Origin: Petrachloros mirabilis ULC683
GTDB lineage: Bacteria; Cyanobacteriota; Cyanobacteriia; Thermosynechococcales; Thermosynechococcaceae
Assembly (NCBI RefSeq): GCF_009939295.1
Contig: NZ_WVIC01000009.1
Location: 1-64,000 of the forward strand
DNA: 64,000 nucleotides
Direction of reading: 5' to 3'
Within the stretch, counting starts at the first letter, position 1, and the number at the start of each line of letters is the position of its first letter. Below, in pieces: positions 8,055 through 17,304 of the stretch. The notes under the pieces were generated by a model that was not told the DNA's origin, made no database searches, and was given only the letters and a program-made list of their open reading frames with translations. The position numbers were made by a program, and so were the translations under genes.

Positions 8055-8990
8055 TTAGATCAGGCTGGACAAACTAATATCAGTGGGCCGAGCCGCTTCA
8101 TTTACGGTAACGTCATAGTCGCTAAAGGTGCGGGGGCTGGTGATGGTGGCTTTTTTCTGGACTTGGATGCGCTCAAAGAGTTTATGGGCTGGGGCTTTGC
8201 CAATTTTATTATCGTGAGTGAAGATATAGAGTCCTCGGGGAGCCATCAACCCTCGACTGGCAGATCGATCCAAGTCCCACATGTTGATCAGGGCATCCCA
8301 AAAGAGGTTTAAATCGGCTTCTGTTACACCCGTTTGGGCTGCCAAATAAGGAGAATAGAACCCGTGAGCTTGGTAAAGGCCATAGGGAATAAAGGTCTTG
8401 CGGCCAATGGTTTGGAGCTTTTCTCGATCTTTTTCGTCAGTGACGGCGACTCGCGTGACGGCTAGATCTTGGGGCAAGACGGGGTCAAAAGACCGGGAAA
8501 AGGTAAGCTGCATGGGGCCACGCACTTGACCAGCATTCAAGCCGGTACTCATGACTGCGCCAAACATGCGCACGTCGTAGAAGTTTTGACACATCCAGGC
8601 TTGAGCTTTTTCTGCATTTTTACGGTTCTTGTCAGGTTTACCAGCCTTTTCATCTAGAAGTTCGGCTTTGACAGGATCGGTTGCTGGCTTCCCAGTGGGA
8701 ATATTCTGCTCTACGTAGGCGCGGCGAATTTGATTGTTGAGGACGCCGTGATGCTCCACAAAGATTTTAAGGCGCGCCGCTTCTGCTTCAGAAGCTTCGT
8801 ATTCGGCGTAGGTGGCTACATAGTTCCGGACTTTGCGTTTGAGGGCGACATCGGTGACTAAGCCCTGAAGAGTTTCAGGATCGGTGCGGGGCATGTTGCC
8901 GCCATCGGGATCGCCGTTGGGGTTGCCGTCAGTGACATCGAAGAGCAACACAAAGTCGTGGCGGTAGGCAGGATTGAGATAGGCAGTCAT
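8055..8990 (-). CDS. cas7: CRISPR backbone protein Cas7, type I-C (Csd2)
   Basis: A 311-residue Cas7 of the Csd2/I-C type, which coats crRNA as the repeating backbone of Cascade. The N-terminal LLFDVTDGNPNGDPD segment, the RMFGAVMSTG motif and the C-terminal region are full length, and I see no frameshift. It follows the truncated cas8c by four bases. Without Cas5 (which in I-C also cuts the pre-crRNA), full-length Cas8c and Cas3, it cannot support I-C interference from this locus. It may be a relic or may work with components encoded elsewhere. Confidence 0.93.
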   Translation of the reverse strand: MTAYLNPAYRHDFVLLFDVTDGNPNGDPDGGNMPRTDPETLQGLVTDVALKRKVRNYVATYAEYEASEAEAARLKIFVEHHGVLNNQIRRAYVEQNIPTGKPATDPVKAELLDEKAGKPDKNRKNAEKAQAWMCQNFYDVRMFGAVMSTGLNAGQVRGPMQLTFSRSFDPVLPQDLAVTRVAVTDEKDREKLQTIGRKTFIPYGLYQAHGFYSPYLAAQTGVTEADLNLFWDALINMWDLDRSASRGLMAPRGLYIFTHDNKIGKAPAHKLFERIQVQKKATITSPRTFSDYDVTVNEAARPTDISLSSLI

Positions 8991-8994
8991 AGCG

Positions 8995-9318
8995 TTACTC
9001 CTGAGTGGATTTGGCTTGTTTGGTGGCTTTGGCCTCGGCTCGGTTGTGGGCGCGCTGGTGGTAGTAGCCCAGGGCGAACAGGCTTTGCTGGTGCATGGAG
9101 AGGGTGGGGGGAAACTCGCAGAGTTCGGCCATGATGCTCTCTAAACGTTCTTCTAGGGCGTAGCAGGTGCCAGGGGTGTTTTTGCGGAGCTTGGATAGGT
9201 GCGATCGCACCCCCCGCAGCAGAGGCGAAAAAGCAGTGGCTGGGGTACTGGAAGCGGCACCGTAGTAGCGATCGGTGAGGGAGGCATTCAGATTGCCAAT
9301 GGCAGCTCGTTGAATCAT
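8995..9318 (-). pseudogene. cas8c: C-terminal fragment of cas8c (csd1)
   Basis: This 107-residue reading frame matches only the C-terminal end of Cas8c, the large PAM-recognising subunit: NLNASLTDRYYGAAS, a SPLLRG helix, and LSMHQQSLFALGYYHQR. Full Cas8c proteins are around 550-600 residues, so roughly four fifths are missing. An in-frame TGA lies directly before the first ATG (9318), so nothing upstream is coding in this frame. The deletion junction must lie between 9319 and the pth gene, whose 3' end is at 9379. cas5 and cas3, which normally precede cas8c, are also gone. Confidence 0.85.
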
Positions 9319-9378
9319 TCATGCTAATTTTTGGCGATTTTCCCAACCATGATTCAGGGTAATAAACTCTCTTTCACC

Positions 9379-10005
9379 TCAGATTATTTCGCTAAAGGTC
9401 AGGCCATTGTAGCGGTTCATTGCTGCTTCAACCCCCTGCTTCAGGCTTAGCTCAATAGCAGCAAGACTCTGCTGCTGCACTTCTGACATCACCTTGATTT
9501 CATCGGGTGAAAATCGACTCAACACATGGCTAACCGTGTCCCGAGCTTGAGCTGTGGTGCGAGGGTCGCCAATGCCCAGGCGTAAGCGCGGAAAAGCTGA
9601 GGTGCCTAGATGGGAAACTATTGATTTCATGCCGTTGTGGGTGCCTGCGGAGCCAGAAAGCCGCAGCCGCAACTTGCCCACAGGTAAATCCATGTCGTCG
9701 TAGATGACTAAAATCTCTGGGGGAGAAAGCTTATACCAATCTGCGATCGCACGTACCGACTGCCCCGACCGATTCATAAACGTCAGGGGCTTGAGTAACC
9801 GCACCTTGCGACCTGCCATCGCCAAACCCTCACCCAATTCCCCTTGAAACCGACGCTGCTCAGACAGGGAAATTTGCCAGCGCTGCGCCAGTGCCTCCAC
9901 CACGTCAAAGCCCACATTATGGCGGGTATGGGCATATTTGGCACCCGGATTGCCCAGCCCCACAATAACGCTGGGCAACACCAGTTCAGACCTTGCCTCT
10001 GCCAT
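9379..10005 (-). CDS. pth: Peptidyl-tRNA hydrolase
   Basis: A 208-residue peptidyl-tRNA hydrolase, which releases tRNA from prematurely dropped peptidyl-tRNA. Key features are IVGLGNPG near the N-terminus, the catalytic histidine in TRHNVGFD, LKPLTFMN, and DDMDLPVGKLRLR. The frame is open upstream to 10110, but that would overlap tatA by about 100 bases. The ATG at 10005, seven bases after the tatA stop, gives the usual length. It is co-transcribed with tatA. Its 3' end faces the deletion scar of the cas locus. Confidence 0.95.
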   Translation of the reverse strand: MAEARSELVLPSVIVGLGNPGAKYAHTRHNVGFDVVEALAQRWQISLSEQRRFQGELGEGLAMAGRKVRLLKPLTFMNRSGQSVRAIADWYKLSPPEILVIYDDMDLPVGKLRLRLSGSAGTHNGMKSIVSHLGTSAFPRLRLGIGDPRTTAQARDTVSHVLSRFSPDEIKVMSEVQQQSLAAIELSLKQGVEAAMNRYNGLTFSEII

Positions 10006-10012
10006 AAGCCCA

Positions 10013-10339
10013 TTAAACGTTAGATGTAGGAGAGGCTTCCGAAGATTGAGCAACCTCAGCAGGTTCAGACTGAGGTTCATCGGCAGCCTGAGACAGTTGG
10101 GGTCGCTCACTCGGAGAGGGGGTTTCTAGCTCAGCCTCCATGGCATCTTCTAGGGTACGACTGGCTTTCTCAGCTTCGCGCTTAAATTCACTCTCAAACT
10201 CCTTGGTAGCATCTTGAAAGCTCCGCAGCCCCTTGCCAAGACTTCGGCCAATTTCAGGGAGTTTCTTGGGACCAAAGACCAGCAACGCCACCACCAAAAT
10301 TAAGATCATCTCGGGCAAGCCGATGCCAAACACATTCAT
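10013..10339 (-). CDS. tatA: Twin-arginine translocase subunit TatA/E
   Basis: A 108-residue TatA-type protein: one N-terminal membrane helix (MILILVVALLVFGPKKLPEI), the FGPKKLPE hinge, an amphipathic helix rich in K/E, and a long acidic, proline-rich tail. TatA oligomers form the pore for folded proteins crossing the thylakoid and cytoplasmic membranes. It is followed closely by pth on the same strand. A strong terminator separates it from psbH upstream. Confidence 0.93.
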   Translation of the reverse strand: MNVFGIGLPEMILILVVALLVFGPKKLPEIGRSLGKGLRSFQDATKEFESEFKREAEKASRTLEDAMEAELETPSPSERPQLSQAADEPQSEPAEVAQSSEASPTSNV

Positions 10340-10401
10340 GGAAGTACCTCTAGATGCATTGCTCTGTTCTATCTTGCCGCAAAGCGATTCCCCTCAGCGA
10401 C

Positions 10402-10424
10402 AAAAAACCCCGGTGAGGCCGGGG
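10402..10424 (-). terminator. Rho-independent terminator of psbH
   Basis: Read on the minus strand, a GC-rich hairpin with arms GCCCCGG-type/CCGGGG and a short CTCA loop is followed directly by TTTTTT. It lies between the psbH stop (10483) and the tatA start (10339), so it should end the psbH transcript. Confidence 0.88.
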
Positions 10425-10482
10425 CATGTCAAACTCTCTTATCGTCAAAAACCTAATCAACTGACCGAATCGACGCCGCTGG

Positions 10483-10686
10483 CTAATTGGCGAAGCGAGT
10501 CCAGTTGACGTTGACGCCATCTAGCAATAGTTCAGAGTTGTATATTTGCAGAATAATCAGTAGGAAGACAAGGAAAAGTCCCATAAATACCGCCATGAGA
10601 GGCGTTGTGCCCCAACCTGGGACTACTTTGCCATATTCTGAATTTAAGGGTCTCAGCACATTGCCTAACCAGGTCTGTCTTGCCAT
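10483..10686 (-). CDS. psbH: Photosystem II protein H
   Basis: A 67-residue PsbH, a single-span thylakoid protein needed for photosystem II stability and the acceptor side. The N-terminal region ([15 protein letters not shown]) and the membrane helix ([17 protein letters not shown]) are standard. It is divergent from psbN, with about 78 bases between the start codons; this psbN/psbH head-to-head arrangement is conserved in cyanobacteria. Confidence 0.97.
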   Translation of the reverse strand: MARQTWLGNVLRPLNSEYGKVVPGWGTTPLMAVFMGLFLVFLLIILQIYNSELLLDGVNVNWTRFAN

Positions 10687-10764
10687 AGGTCACCTGTAAA
10701 CCGCGATCAATAGTAATTCTTTAACGTTCCGTAATATTATAGGGGATAGGTTACTCATATAACG

Positions 10765-10905
10765 ATGGAACAGTTAGACCCTGCAACAGTTCTTAGCATT
10801 ACGATTGCGGTCGTATTTGTCGCCATCACCGGCGTCTCGATTTACACGGCTTTTGGGCCACCCGCCAAGGATCTTGACGATCCCTTTGAGGATCACGAGG
10901 ACTAG
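10765..10905 (+). CDS. psbN: PsbN, photosystem II assembly factor
   Basis: A 46-codon gene. The protein begins MEQLDPATVLSITIAV, has one membrane helix (AVVFVAITGVSIYTAF) and the conserved end FGPPAKDLDDPFEDHED. PsbN is a small membrane protein required for assembly and repair of photosystem II, not a stable subunit. The head-to-head placement with psbH supports the call. The 288 bases downstream to hpnB contain no other gene I can see. Confidence 0.95.
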   Translation: MEQLDPATVLSITIAVVFVAITGVSIYTAFGPPAKDLDDPFEDHED

Positions 10906-11193
10906 ACCACTGGCTCGGCATGAGCCGTCGTTCGGGAGTTGATCTCCTCAGCGCTCCCTGTGTCTAATCCATTTGTTTCTCGGTGAGCCCACTCCGGTAG
11001 ACTCATTGAGCTTTGTGATGGCAACATCCAGTCACAAATGCCAGTCGTACAGGATTAGGGCTGAATTTAGATGTAATCGATTTCAGGGGACAATCCAAAC
11101 ATCCTCTGAGCTTTGATATCAAGTGCAGGATGAAGATTCTGTTTGCCCAGTCACGCATCTAGAGGGGATAGAGGCAGTTGAACAGGAGGACTC

Positions 11194-12408
11194 ATGGGCA
11201 TTGAAACCATCTGGTGGGGGCTAAGCCTGCTGTCATTGGCTATTTGGATGGTCTTATTGATTTTCTGGGGTCAGTTTTGGCGTGCGGATCAACGCCTGAC
11301 TAAGCAGGTTACCCAGGAACCCCAGCACTGGCCAACCGTTTACGCCATTGTGCCCGCGCGCAATGAAGCTGATGTGCTGCCTATGTCCCTGCGATCGCTG
11401 CTCTCCCAAAACTATCCAGGAAAGCTGCGGGTGGTGTTGGTTGATGATCAAAGTACCGATGGCACCGCAGCCGTGGCTGAGTCTGTTGCCCAACAGCTTC
11501 AGAAAACAGGACTTCTAAATGGCACGCTAACGGTGATCACCACCGAGCCACTGCCCCCCGGTTGGTCAGGCAAAATGTGGGCGGTGCATCAAGGGGTCGA
11601 ATCTGTGCTGGCCTCTGAGCCTTCCACGCAGCCCGAGTATTTGCTGCTCACCGATGCTGATATTTTTCACGATGCTGAAAACCTGAAAACCCTGACCAGT
11701 AAAGCTGTCCAAGATCAACTAGATCTCGTTTCCCTCATGGTGCTGCTGCGCTGTCAGAGCCGCTGGGAGCGTTTTCTGATTCCAGCTTTTGTCTTTTTCT
11801 TTCAAAAGCTATACCCGTTCCCCTGGGTGAATAGCCCCCATCGATCCACTGCCGCAGCAGCAGGTGGCTGTATTTTGCTGCGCCGAGATGCCCTGGTTGA
11901 AGCGGGGGGAATGGCCGCGATCAAAGATGCCTTGATTGATGACTGTGCCTTGGCAGCGGTGATTAAGTCTCGCAGTCAACAGGCTCCACACAAGGGTCGC
12001 ATTTGGTTGGGGCTTGACACTAAAACGAGAAGCCTACGTCCTTACGATTCCTTGAGTACAATTTGGGATATGGTGGCGCGCACCGCCTTTACGCAATTGA
12101 ACTACTCGACTGGACTGCTGGCGGTGGCGTTGGCGGGCATGATTTTGATCTATTTGATTCCCCCAATCAGCGTTGGTGTGGGGCTATGGAGTCAAAATTG
12201 GCCCCTGATCATTGAGGGAGCTGTCACTTGGCTACTCATGGCGCTGGCCTATTGGCCAACAGTCAGTCTCTATCGACTATCGTTTGGATGGGCACTGACC
12301 ATGCCTGCGATCGCAGTGCTTTATACCCTCATGACCTTAGATGGTGCCCTACGCCACTGGCAAGGACGAGGCGGTGCCTGGAAAGGCCGAGTCTATCCAG
12401 CCCGCTAG
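11194..12408 (+). CDS. hpnB: Family 2 glycosyltransferase, HpnB type
   Basis: A 404-residue GT2 enzyme with an N-terminal membrane helix and several C-terminal helices. Catalytic-site motifs are present: DDQSTDGT (nucleotide-sugar binding), LLTDADIF (DXD) and ALIDDCALA. This arrangement is that of HpnB, a glycosyltransferase associated with hopanoid gene sets. A squalene-hopene cyclase gene lies 11 kb away, so hopanoid synthesis is encoded, but the exact acceptor of HpnB is not well defined. A strong ribosome-binding site (CAGGAGGA) precedes the ATG. The exchanger gene downstream follows after 14 bases. Confidence 0.82.
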   Translation: MGIETIWWGLSLLSLAIWMVLLIFWGQFWRADQRLTKQVTQEPQHWPTVYAIVPARNEADVLPMSLRSLLSQNYPGKLRVVLVDDQSTDGTAAVAESVAQQLQKTGLLNGTLTVITTEPLPPGWSGKMWAVHQGVESVLASEPSTQPEYLLLTDADIFHDAENLKTLTSKAVQDQLDLVSLMVLLRCQSRWERFLIPAFVFFFQKLYPFPWVNSPHRSTAAAAGGCILLRRDALVEAGGMAAIKDALIDDCALAAVIKSRSQQAPHKGRIWLGLDTKTRSLRPYDSLSTIWDMVARTAFTQLNYSTGLLAVALAGMILIYLIPPISVGVGLWSQNWPLIIEGAVTWLLMALAYWPTVSLYRLSFGWALTMPAIAVLYTLMTLDGALRHWQGRGGAWKGRVYPAR

Positions 12409-12422
12409 TTACCACAACCCCT

Positions 12423-13592
12423 ATGATCGACACCGTAAAGCAACCTCAAGAGGTTCCGAGAACCGCCACCGTGACCGTGACCCAGTGGATTTTTATTGGC
12501 TTGCTTTTGTTTGTGCCTGTGTCTATTGCCGCCCACTTTTGCGAGTGGGGAGAGTTGGTCATCTTTTGCACTGCTGGCCTGGCCATTGTGCCCCTGGCCG
12601 CCTGGATGGGCAGAGCCACAGAAGAGATCGCCGTCGTGGCAGGGCCAGCCATTGGTGGGTTGCTGAATGCCACCTTCGGTAATGCCACGGAACTGATTAT
12701 TGCCCTGATTGCCTTACGGGCTGGCTTGGTTGATGTGGTCAAGGCCAGCTTGACCGGCTCGATTGTGGGCAACCTGTTACTGGTGATGGGCTTATCCATG
12801 CTTTTAGGAGGGTTGCGGTTTAAGGAGCAAGCCTTTCAGCCCGTGGTGGCTCGCATGAATGCCTCAGCTATGAACTTGGCTGTGATTGCGCTGTTGTTGC
12901 CCACTGCCATCCATGTCACCTCCGAGGGACTCGATTTAGCCGAGATCCAGCACTTGTCGATGTCCGTAGCCGTGGTACTGATTGTGGTCTATGGCCTGAC
13001 CCTACTGTTTGCCATGAAGACCCATAGCTACCTCTACGACGTGGGCATCGCTGAGTTTGAACCAGAGCCTCAAGCGTTTTCTGAGTCTGCTGAAGTCAGC
13101 TCTGCTCCCACGGGGAAATCTTCCCCACCCCGATTACTCTTCTGGATCGGCATTCTCCTCATGGCCACCCTAGCCGTCGCCGTCGAGTCTGAATTGTTGG
13201 TGGATAGCCTCGAAGCTGCAACCAACCAACTGGGACTGACACCGCTCTTTACAGGGGTAATTTTGCTACCCATTATCGGTAATGCCGCCGAACATGCGAC
13301 TGCGGTCACGGTTGCCATGAAAGACAAAATGGATCTTTCAGTTTCGGTGGCCATGGGGTCTAGTCTGCAAATTGCCTTGTTTGTAGCACCAGTGCTGGTA
13401 TTGGTGGGTTGGCTCATGGGTCAACCCATGGATTTAGACTTTAACCCCTTTGAACTGGTGGCCGTCGCGGTGTCTGTATTAATTGCCAACTCCATTAGCT
13501 CCGATGGTCAATCTAATTGGTTGGAAGGCACGCTCCTGCTGGCAGCTTACGCCCTGATTGCCCTGGCTTTTTTCTTTCACGCTCCTACTTGA
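12423..13592 (+). CDS. cax: Calcium/proton exchanger (CaCA superfamily, CAX type)
   Basis: A 389-residue membrane protein of about eleven helices with the two inverted alpha-repeats of cation/proton exchangers: GLLNATFGNATELI in the first half and PIIGNAAEHATAV in the second, each carrying the acidic ion-binding residue. It likely exports Ca2+ from the cytosol in exchange for protons. An acidic, low-complexity linker (around residues 215-240) joins the halves. The frame is open to 12228 inside hpnB, but the ATG at 12423 gives the right N-terminus. Confidence 0.9.
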   Translation: MIDTVKQPQEVPRTATVTVTQWIFIGLLLFVPVSIAAHFCEWGELVIFCTAGLAIVPLAAWMGRATEEIAVVAGPAIGGLLNATFGNATELIIALIALRAGLVDVVKASLTGSIVGNLLLVMGLSMLLGGLRFKEQAFQPVVARMNASAMNLAVIALLLPTAIHVTSEGLDLAEIQHLSMSVAVVLIVVYGLTLLFAMKTHSYLYDVGIAEFEPEPQAFSESAEVSSAPTGKSSPPRLLFWIGILLMATLAVAVESELLVDSLEAATNQLGLTPLFTGVILLPIIGNAAEHATAVTVAMKDKMDLSVSVAMGSSLQIALFVAPVLVLVGWLMGQPMDLDFNPFELVAVAVSVLIANSISSDGQSNWLEGTLLLAAYALIALAFFFHAPT

Positions 13593-13599
13593 TACTTTA

Positions 13600-13691
13600 T
13601 ATAGCGGTTCTCACCTGAGTGAGGTACCTACGGGGTGTGGGGGCACTGCCCCCTGCACCCCATGTACTCCATTGATCTGTAAACTGCTGTA
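13600..13691. repeat. Short inverted-repeat element, family A (92 bp)
   Basis: The element starts TATAGCGGTTCTCACCTGAG and ends with the complement of the other terminus (TGTAAACTGCTGTA). Compared with the intact copy at 47751-47858 it lacks part of the centre. It begins seven bases after the cax stop. The TATAGCGGTT ends and flanking TA suggest a non-autonomous, IS630-like element; no transposase is present in the window. Confidence 0.75.
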
Positions 13692-13759
13692 AGCCGACGA
13701 TCCCTTCGGTTTTGATGGTGCAACCCGAATAGGTTTGACTCTGAGTTTGTGCTTAGTGT

Positions 13760-13960
13760 CTACCGTGTATACATAAGTCTGAGAAAAACGATTTCACCCT
13801 GCATTTGCCCCCTACATCCCCCATTCTGGGGGACTGTGAGATATTCAGAACCCCCCAAATTACGCCCTTCGGGCACGCTTCGCGAGGGGGGGCAGGGGGG
13901 CGAGTGTAAGGATGTTAGAGGCTTTTAAATCATCTTCTTAGATTTGTGTGTACACAGTAG
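13760..13960. repeat. Miniature inverted-repeat element, family B (201 bp) with 11-bp target duplication
   Basis: The ends are CTACCGTGTATACATAAGTC and the inverted AATCTAAG/ACACACAAATC type terminus ending CACAGTAG. It is flanked by GTGCTTAGTGT (13749-13759) and GTGCTTAGCGT (13961-13971), an 11-bp direct duplication with one difference. The centre holds C-runs, G-runs and a CTTCGGGCACGCTTCGCGAG segment that also occurs at 25.1 kb. The 448-base gap between cax and argF is otherwise filled only by family A (13600-13691) and the argF leader. Confidence 0.85.
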
Positions 13961-14039
13961 GTGCTTAGCGTAGGGGGTATACTGAGAGCCTGTGATAGCG
14001 CCGCTAATGTGGTGATACTGGCTTGCCCTGGGAGAGAGC

Positions 14040-14966
14040 ATGGAGGCATTACAAGGCCGCGATGTGCTGAGTTTGGCTGATTTAAATGCGGTAGAAATTT
14101 TGTCTGTGTTGGACTTTGCGGCACAGCTCAAGGCGGGCACAGTGCAAGCTTACTGTCCTCAAGTATTAGGTCTATTGTTTACCAAAGCCTCCACCCGAAC
14201 TCGGGTCAGTTTCTCCGTGGCTATGTCCCGGCTGGGGGGGCAGGTGTTGGATCTGAGTCCGGGGCAAACCCAAATTGGACGGGGTGAACCCCTCAAAGAT
14301 ACGGCACGAGTGTTAGATCGCTACCTAGATGCGCTGGCTGTTCGCACCTTTGCGCAAGCTGACCTGGAGACGATTGCCAGCTATAGTCACATGCCCGTCA
14401 TCAATGCCCTCACGGATCGAGAGCATCCTTGTCAAATTCTGGCAGATTTACTCACCATTCAAGAACAGTTTGGCACCTTGGCTGGGTTGACCTTGGCCTA
14501 TTTGGGGGATGGTAACAATGTTGCCCATTCTCTTTTGTTAGGCTGTGCTTTGGTAGGCATGAATGTGGTGGTGGCCACCCCCACGGACTATGCCCCTTTG
14601 CCCGAAATTGTGGCGCAAGCGGGTGCGATCGCAGCGAACCGATCCCAAGTAAAACTCACCCAAGACCCCCAAGCTGCCGTCCAAGCTGCCCAAATCCTCT
14701 ATACCGACGTGTGGGCCAGCATGGGACAAGAAGATGAAGCAAAGCAGCGTCTACCCATCTTTGCCCCCTATCAAATTAACGCCGAGCTGCTGACCTTAGC
14801 AGATCCAAACGCCATCGTGCTGCACTGCCTACCGGCTCATCGAGGAGAAGAAATCACCACCGAGGTTCTAGAAGGCACGCAGGCTCAGATCTGGAATCAA
14901 GCCGAGAACCGTCTGCATACCCAACAGGCACTCCTGGCCAGCCTGCTTGGGGCAACCTTGCGTTAA
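14040..14966 (+). CDS. argF: Ornithine carbamoyltransferase
   Basis: A 308-residue ornithine carbamoyltransferase, joining carbamoyl phosphate and ornithine to give citrulline in arginine synthesis. Signatures: the carbamoyl-phosphate site KASTRTR, the HPCQILAD motif, DGNNV, and the ornithine/catalytic loop HCLPAHRGEEI. Length is normal. The family B element ends 80 bases upstream, so the promoter must lie within or immediately after the repeat. Confidence 0.96.
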   Translation: MEALQGRDVLSLADLNAVEILSVLDFAAQLKAGTVQAYCPQVLGLLFTKASTRTRVSFSVAMSRLGGQVLDLSPGQTQIGRGEPLKDTARVLDRYLDALAVRTFAQADLETIASYSHMPVINALTDREHPCQILADLLTIQEQFGTLAGLTLAYLGDGNNVAHSLLLGCALVGMNVVVATPTDYAPLPEIVAQAGAIAANRSQVKLTQDPQAAVQAAQILYTDVWASMGQEDEAKQRLPIFAPYQINAELLTLADPNAIVLHCLPAHRGEEITTEVLEGTQAQIWNQAENRLHTQQALLASLLGATLR

Positions 14967-15203
14967 GGGTTTTGTCAAAGTACGGCCATCTTCTGGTTCC
15001 AGGGGACCAAAACCGAACCTTTCCATCTATCCAGGCTTGTTAAGCTAAAACTATCCGCTTTGCCCTCAAGTCGGTCAATGAGCCAAAAAAACACGCCAAT
15101 TTAGAACCGATGACCCCTCAACATCGGGCAACTGCATCCTGAAATCGACCTGTAGGTTTGGGGTTAAACATTGCTCACATCAATTCTCCAAGGAGGAGAG
15201 CCT

Positions 15204-16187
15204 ATGCCTAGCACCGACTATAAAGACTACTACAGCATTTTGGGCGTGAGTAAGACCGCCAGCGAGACTGAAATCAAGCAAGTCTTTCGCAAACTAGCCC
15301 GGCAGTATCACCCCGACATGAATCCTGGAGACAAAGCTGCTGAAGCTAAATTCAAGCAAATCAGTGAAGCCTATGAAGTCTTGTCTGATCCAGAAAAGCG
15401 GCAAAAATACGATCAATTTGGCCAATATTGGCAACAGACCGGCAGCGGGCAACCCCGACCTGGCAGTGGCGACATGGATTTTGACTTTGGTCGCTATGGC
15501 AGCTTTGACGAATTTATCAACGAATTGCTAGGACGCTTTGGCGGATTTGGGGGGGGCACCCCGAGCGGCAACTATACCTATCGCACCTCTACCCAAAGCC
15601 CTGGGAGTTCTAGTGGCTTTCAGGATTTTTCGGGGTTTGAAACCCCCAGCACCTCTACAGACGCAGAAGCAGAGTTGCAGCTCTCCTTTTCAGAAGCATT
15701 GCGGGGTACCGAAAAACGCCTCATCCTTGGGGGCACCGAAACCATTACCGTGCGCATTCCCCCTGGAGCCAAACCTGGCACTCGAATTCGCGTCCGTGGC
15801 AAGGGTCAGATCAACCCAATTACTCGCAGTCGGGGAGATCTATACCTGATTGTGAAACTTGATTCCCATCCCAGCTTTCAGTTTGAAGGCGAGCAATTGG
15901 TCTGCGAACTCCCGATCACCGCAGATGAGGCTGCCCTGGGAGCCAAAGTGGATGTGCCCACTCCCGAAGGCACCGTCACCGTCAATATCCCCGCAGGCAT
16001 TAAATCCGGTCAAGCACTGAGACTGCGAGGAAAAGGCTGGCCACAACCCAAAGGGGGGCGAGGCGATCAAATTGTGAAAGTGCAAATTGTGGTGCCCAAA
16101 CCCCTCAGTTCGGCAGAGCAAGACCTATACGAGAAATTGGCCGCCAACCGTAGCTTTAATCCTCGGGCACATCTGCACGCGCTATAG
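15204..16187 (+). CDS. DnaJ-like co-chaperone (CbpA type)
   Basis: A 327-residue type B J-protein: an N-terminal J domain with the HPD motif (YHPDMNPGD), a Gly/Phe-rich linker (FGGFGGGTP), and the two beta-barrel substrate-binding domains, with no zinc-finger repeats. It would stimulate DnaK ATPase and deliver clients. The AGGAGGAG ribosome-binding site directly upstream fixes the start at 15204 rather than the upstream in-frame start at 15171. Confidence 0.93.
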   Translation: MPSTDYKDYYSILGVSKTASETEIKQVFRKLARQYHPDMNPGDKAAEAKFKQISEAYEVLSDPEKRQKYDQFGQYWQQTGSGQPRPGSGDMDFDFGRYGSFDEFINELLGRFGGFGGGTPSGNYTYRTSTQSPGSSSGFQDFSGFETPSTSTDAEAELQLSFSEALRGTEKRLILGGTETITVRIPPGAKPGTRIRVRGKGQINPITRSRGDLYLIVKLDSHPSFQFEGEQLVCELPITADEAALGAKVDVPTPEGTVTVNIPAGIKSGQALRLRGKGWPQPKGGRGDQIVKVQIVVPKPLSSAEQDLYEKLAANRSFNPRAHLHAL

Positions 16188-16281
16188 GCAGATCGCTCAA
16201 ATTCCCATAAAGGATAGTAAACAACACTGGAAAACATGTTAGATTTTTATCTATAGTTTGGCCACCTGGGAGCATTGCGCT

Positions 16282-17211
16282 TTGAAGCAGGTTACCTTCC
16301 ATCAACTCAAGGTTTTCGAAGTGACCGCTCGACGGGGAAGCTTTACCCGTGCTGCTGAAGAGCTGTTTCTCACCCAACCCACCGTGTCTATTCAGATGAA
16401 GCAATTGACCAAAGCGGTGGGGCTACCCTTATTTGAGCAGGTAGGCAAGCGTCTCTTTTTAACCGATGCTGGACAAGAGTTGCTGGCAACCTGCCAGGAT
16501 ATTTTTGAGCGTCTGGATCAGTTTGACATGACCATTGCTGATCTCCAGGGACTCAAAAAAGGGCAGTTACGCCTGTGCGTCATCAGTACCGCCAAGTACG
16601 TAATTCCGCGACTTTTGGGGCCATTTTGTCGCCAGTATCCCGGCATCGAGGTTTCTTTGAGCGTCACCAATCACGAGCAAGTCTTAGAGCGTTTGCGAGA
16701 AAATCTAGATGATCTCTATATCCCCAGCCAAGCCCCCGAGCATCTGGATGTGAATTGCTTTGCCTTCATGGATAACCCATTAGTGGTGCTAGCCTCTCGC
16801 CAACATCCCCTAGCTCAGAAAGTCAACATTCCCATTGCCCAACTCAATGGTGAAGATTTTATTATGCGAGAGTCGGGTTCTGGAACTCGTCAGGCGGTTG
16901 AGCAGTTGTTTGAACGTCACAACGTTGCCGTCAATATGCGTTTAGAACTGGGCAGTAACGAGGCCATTAAACAAGCGGTGGCTGGAGGGTTAGGGATTTC
17001 GGTACTCTCTCGCCATTGTCTGGCTCTAGAAGGGTTCTCTGGACAAGTGATCACTTTAGATGTGGAAGAATTTCCCATTCGGCGTCACTGGCATGTGGTG
17101 TATCCCAAGGGTAAGCAGCTTTCGGTGGTGGCGCAGACTTTTTTTGAGTACCTACAAACCCAAGGCAAGCAAGTTCTGGCAGAGACAGCAAACCAGGATT
17201 ATTTAGCTTAG
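16282..17211 (+). CDS. LysR-family transcription regulator, CmpR/RbcR-like
   Basis: A 309-residue LysR protein. The N-terminal helix-turn-helix (FHQLKVFEVTARRGSFTRA, LTQPTVSIQMKQL) and the effector domain closely resemble CmpR and RbcR, cyanobacterial regulators of inorganic-carbon uptake and Calvin-cycle genes that sense metabolites such as 2-phosphoglycolate or RuBP. I cannot separate CmpR from RbcR by eye. There is no ATG in the right place. A TTG at 16282 with GGGAG nine bases before it gives an N-terminus matching relatives; TTG at 16258 is the alternative. Confidence 0.85.
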   Translation: MKQVTFHQLKVFEVTARRGSFTRAAEELFLTQPTVSIQMKQLTKAVGLPLFEQVGKRLFLTDAGQELLATCQDIFERLDQFDMTIADLQGLKKGQLRLCVISTAKYVIPRLLGPFCRQYPGIEVSLSVTNHEQVLERLRENLDDLYIPSQAPEHLDVNCFAFMDNPLVVLASRQHPLAQKVNIPIAQLNGEDFIMRESGSGTRQAVEQLFERHNVAVNMRLELGSNEAIKQAVAGGLGISVLSRHCLALEGFSGQVITLDVEEFPIRRHWHVVYPKGKQLSVVAQTFFEYLQTQGKQVLAETANQDYLA

Positions 17212-17266
17212 CGGCAGCGTCGTAGCGATATATAAGTGACCAAGAGCGGTTACTGCACGGGTCTTC

Positions 17267-17304
17267 CAAGAGCGTGCTTTGCACACGTTTCGCAAACGCT
17301 CTTG
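17267..17304. repeat. Hairpin with 9-bp arms
   Basis: CAAGAGCGT at 17267 and ACGCTCTTG ending 17304 form a perfect stem with a loop of about 20 bases. It lies 55 bases past the LysR stop. The remaining 445 bases to thrC hold a terminator (17545-17585) and no gene I can support. Confidence 0.6.

Noticed and set aside
8987-9346. 119-residue frame overlapping the cas8c fragment
   Set aside because: It is out of frame with the recognisable Cas8c C-terminus and has an arginine/proline-rich shadow composition.
16282-17211. Assigning the LysR gene firmly as cmpR or rbcR
   Set aside because: Both subfamilies share the visible motifs and no target operon lies next to it.
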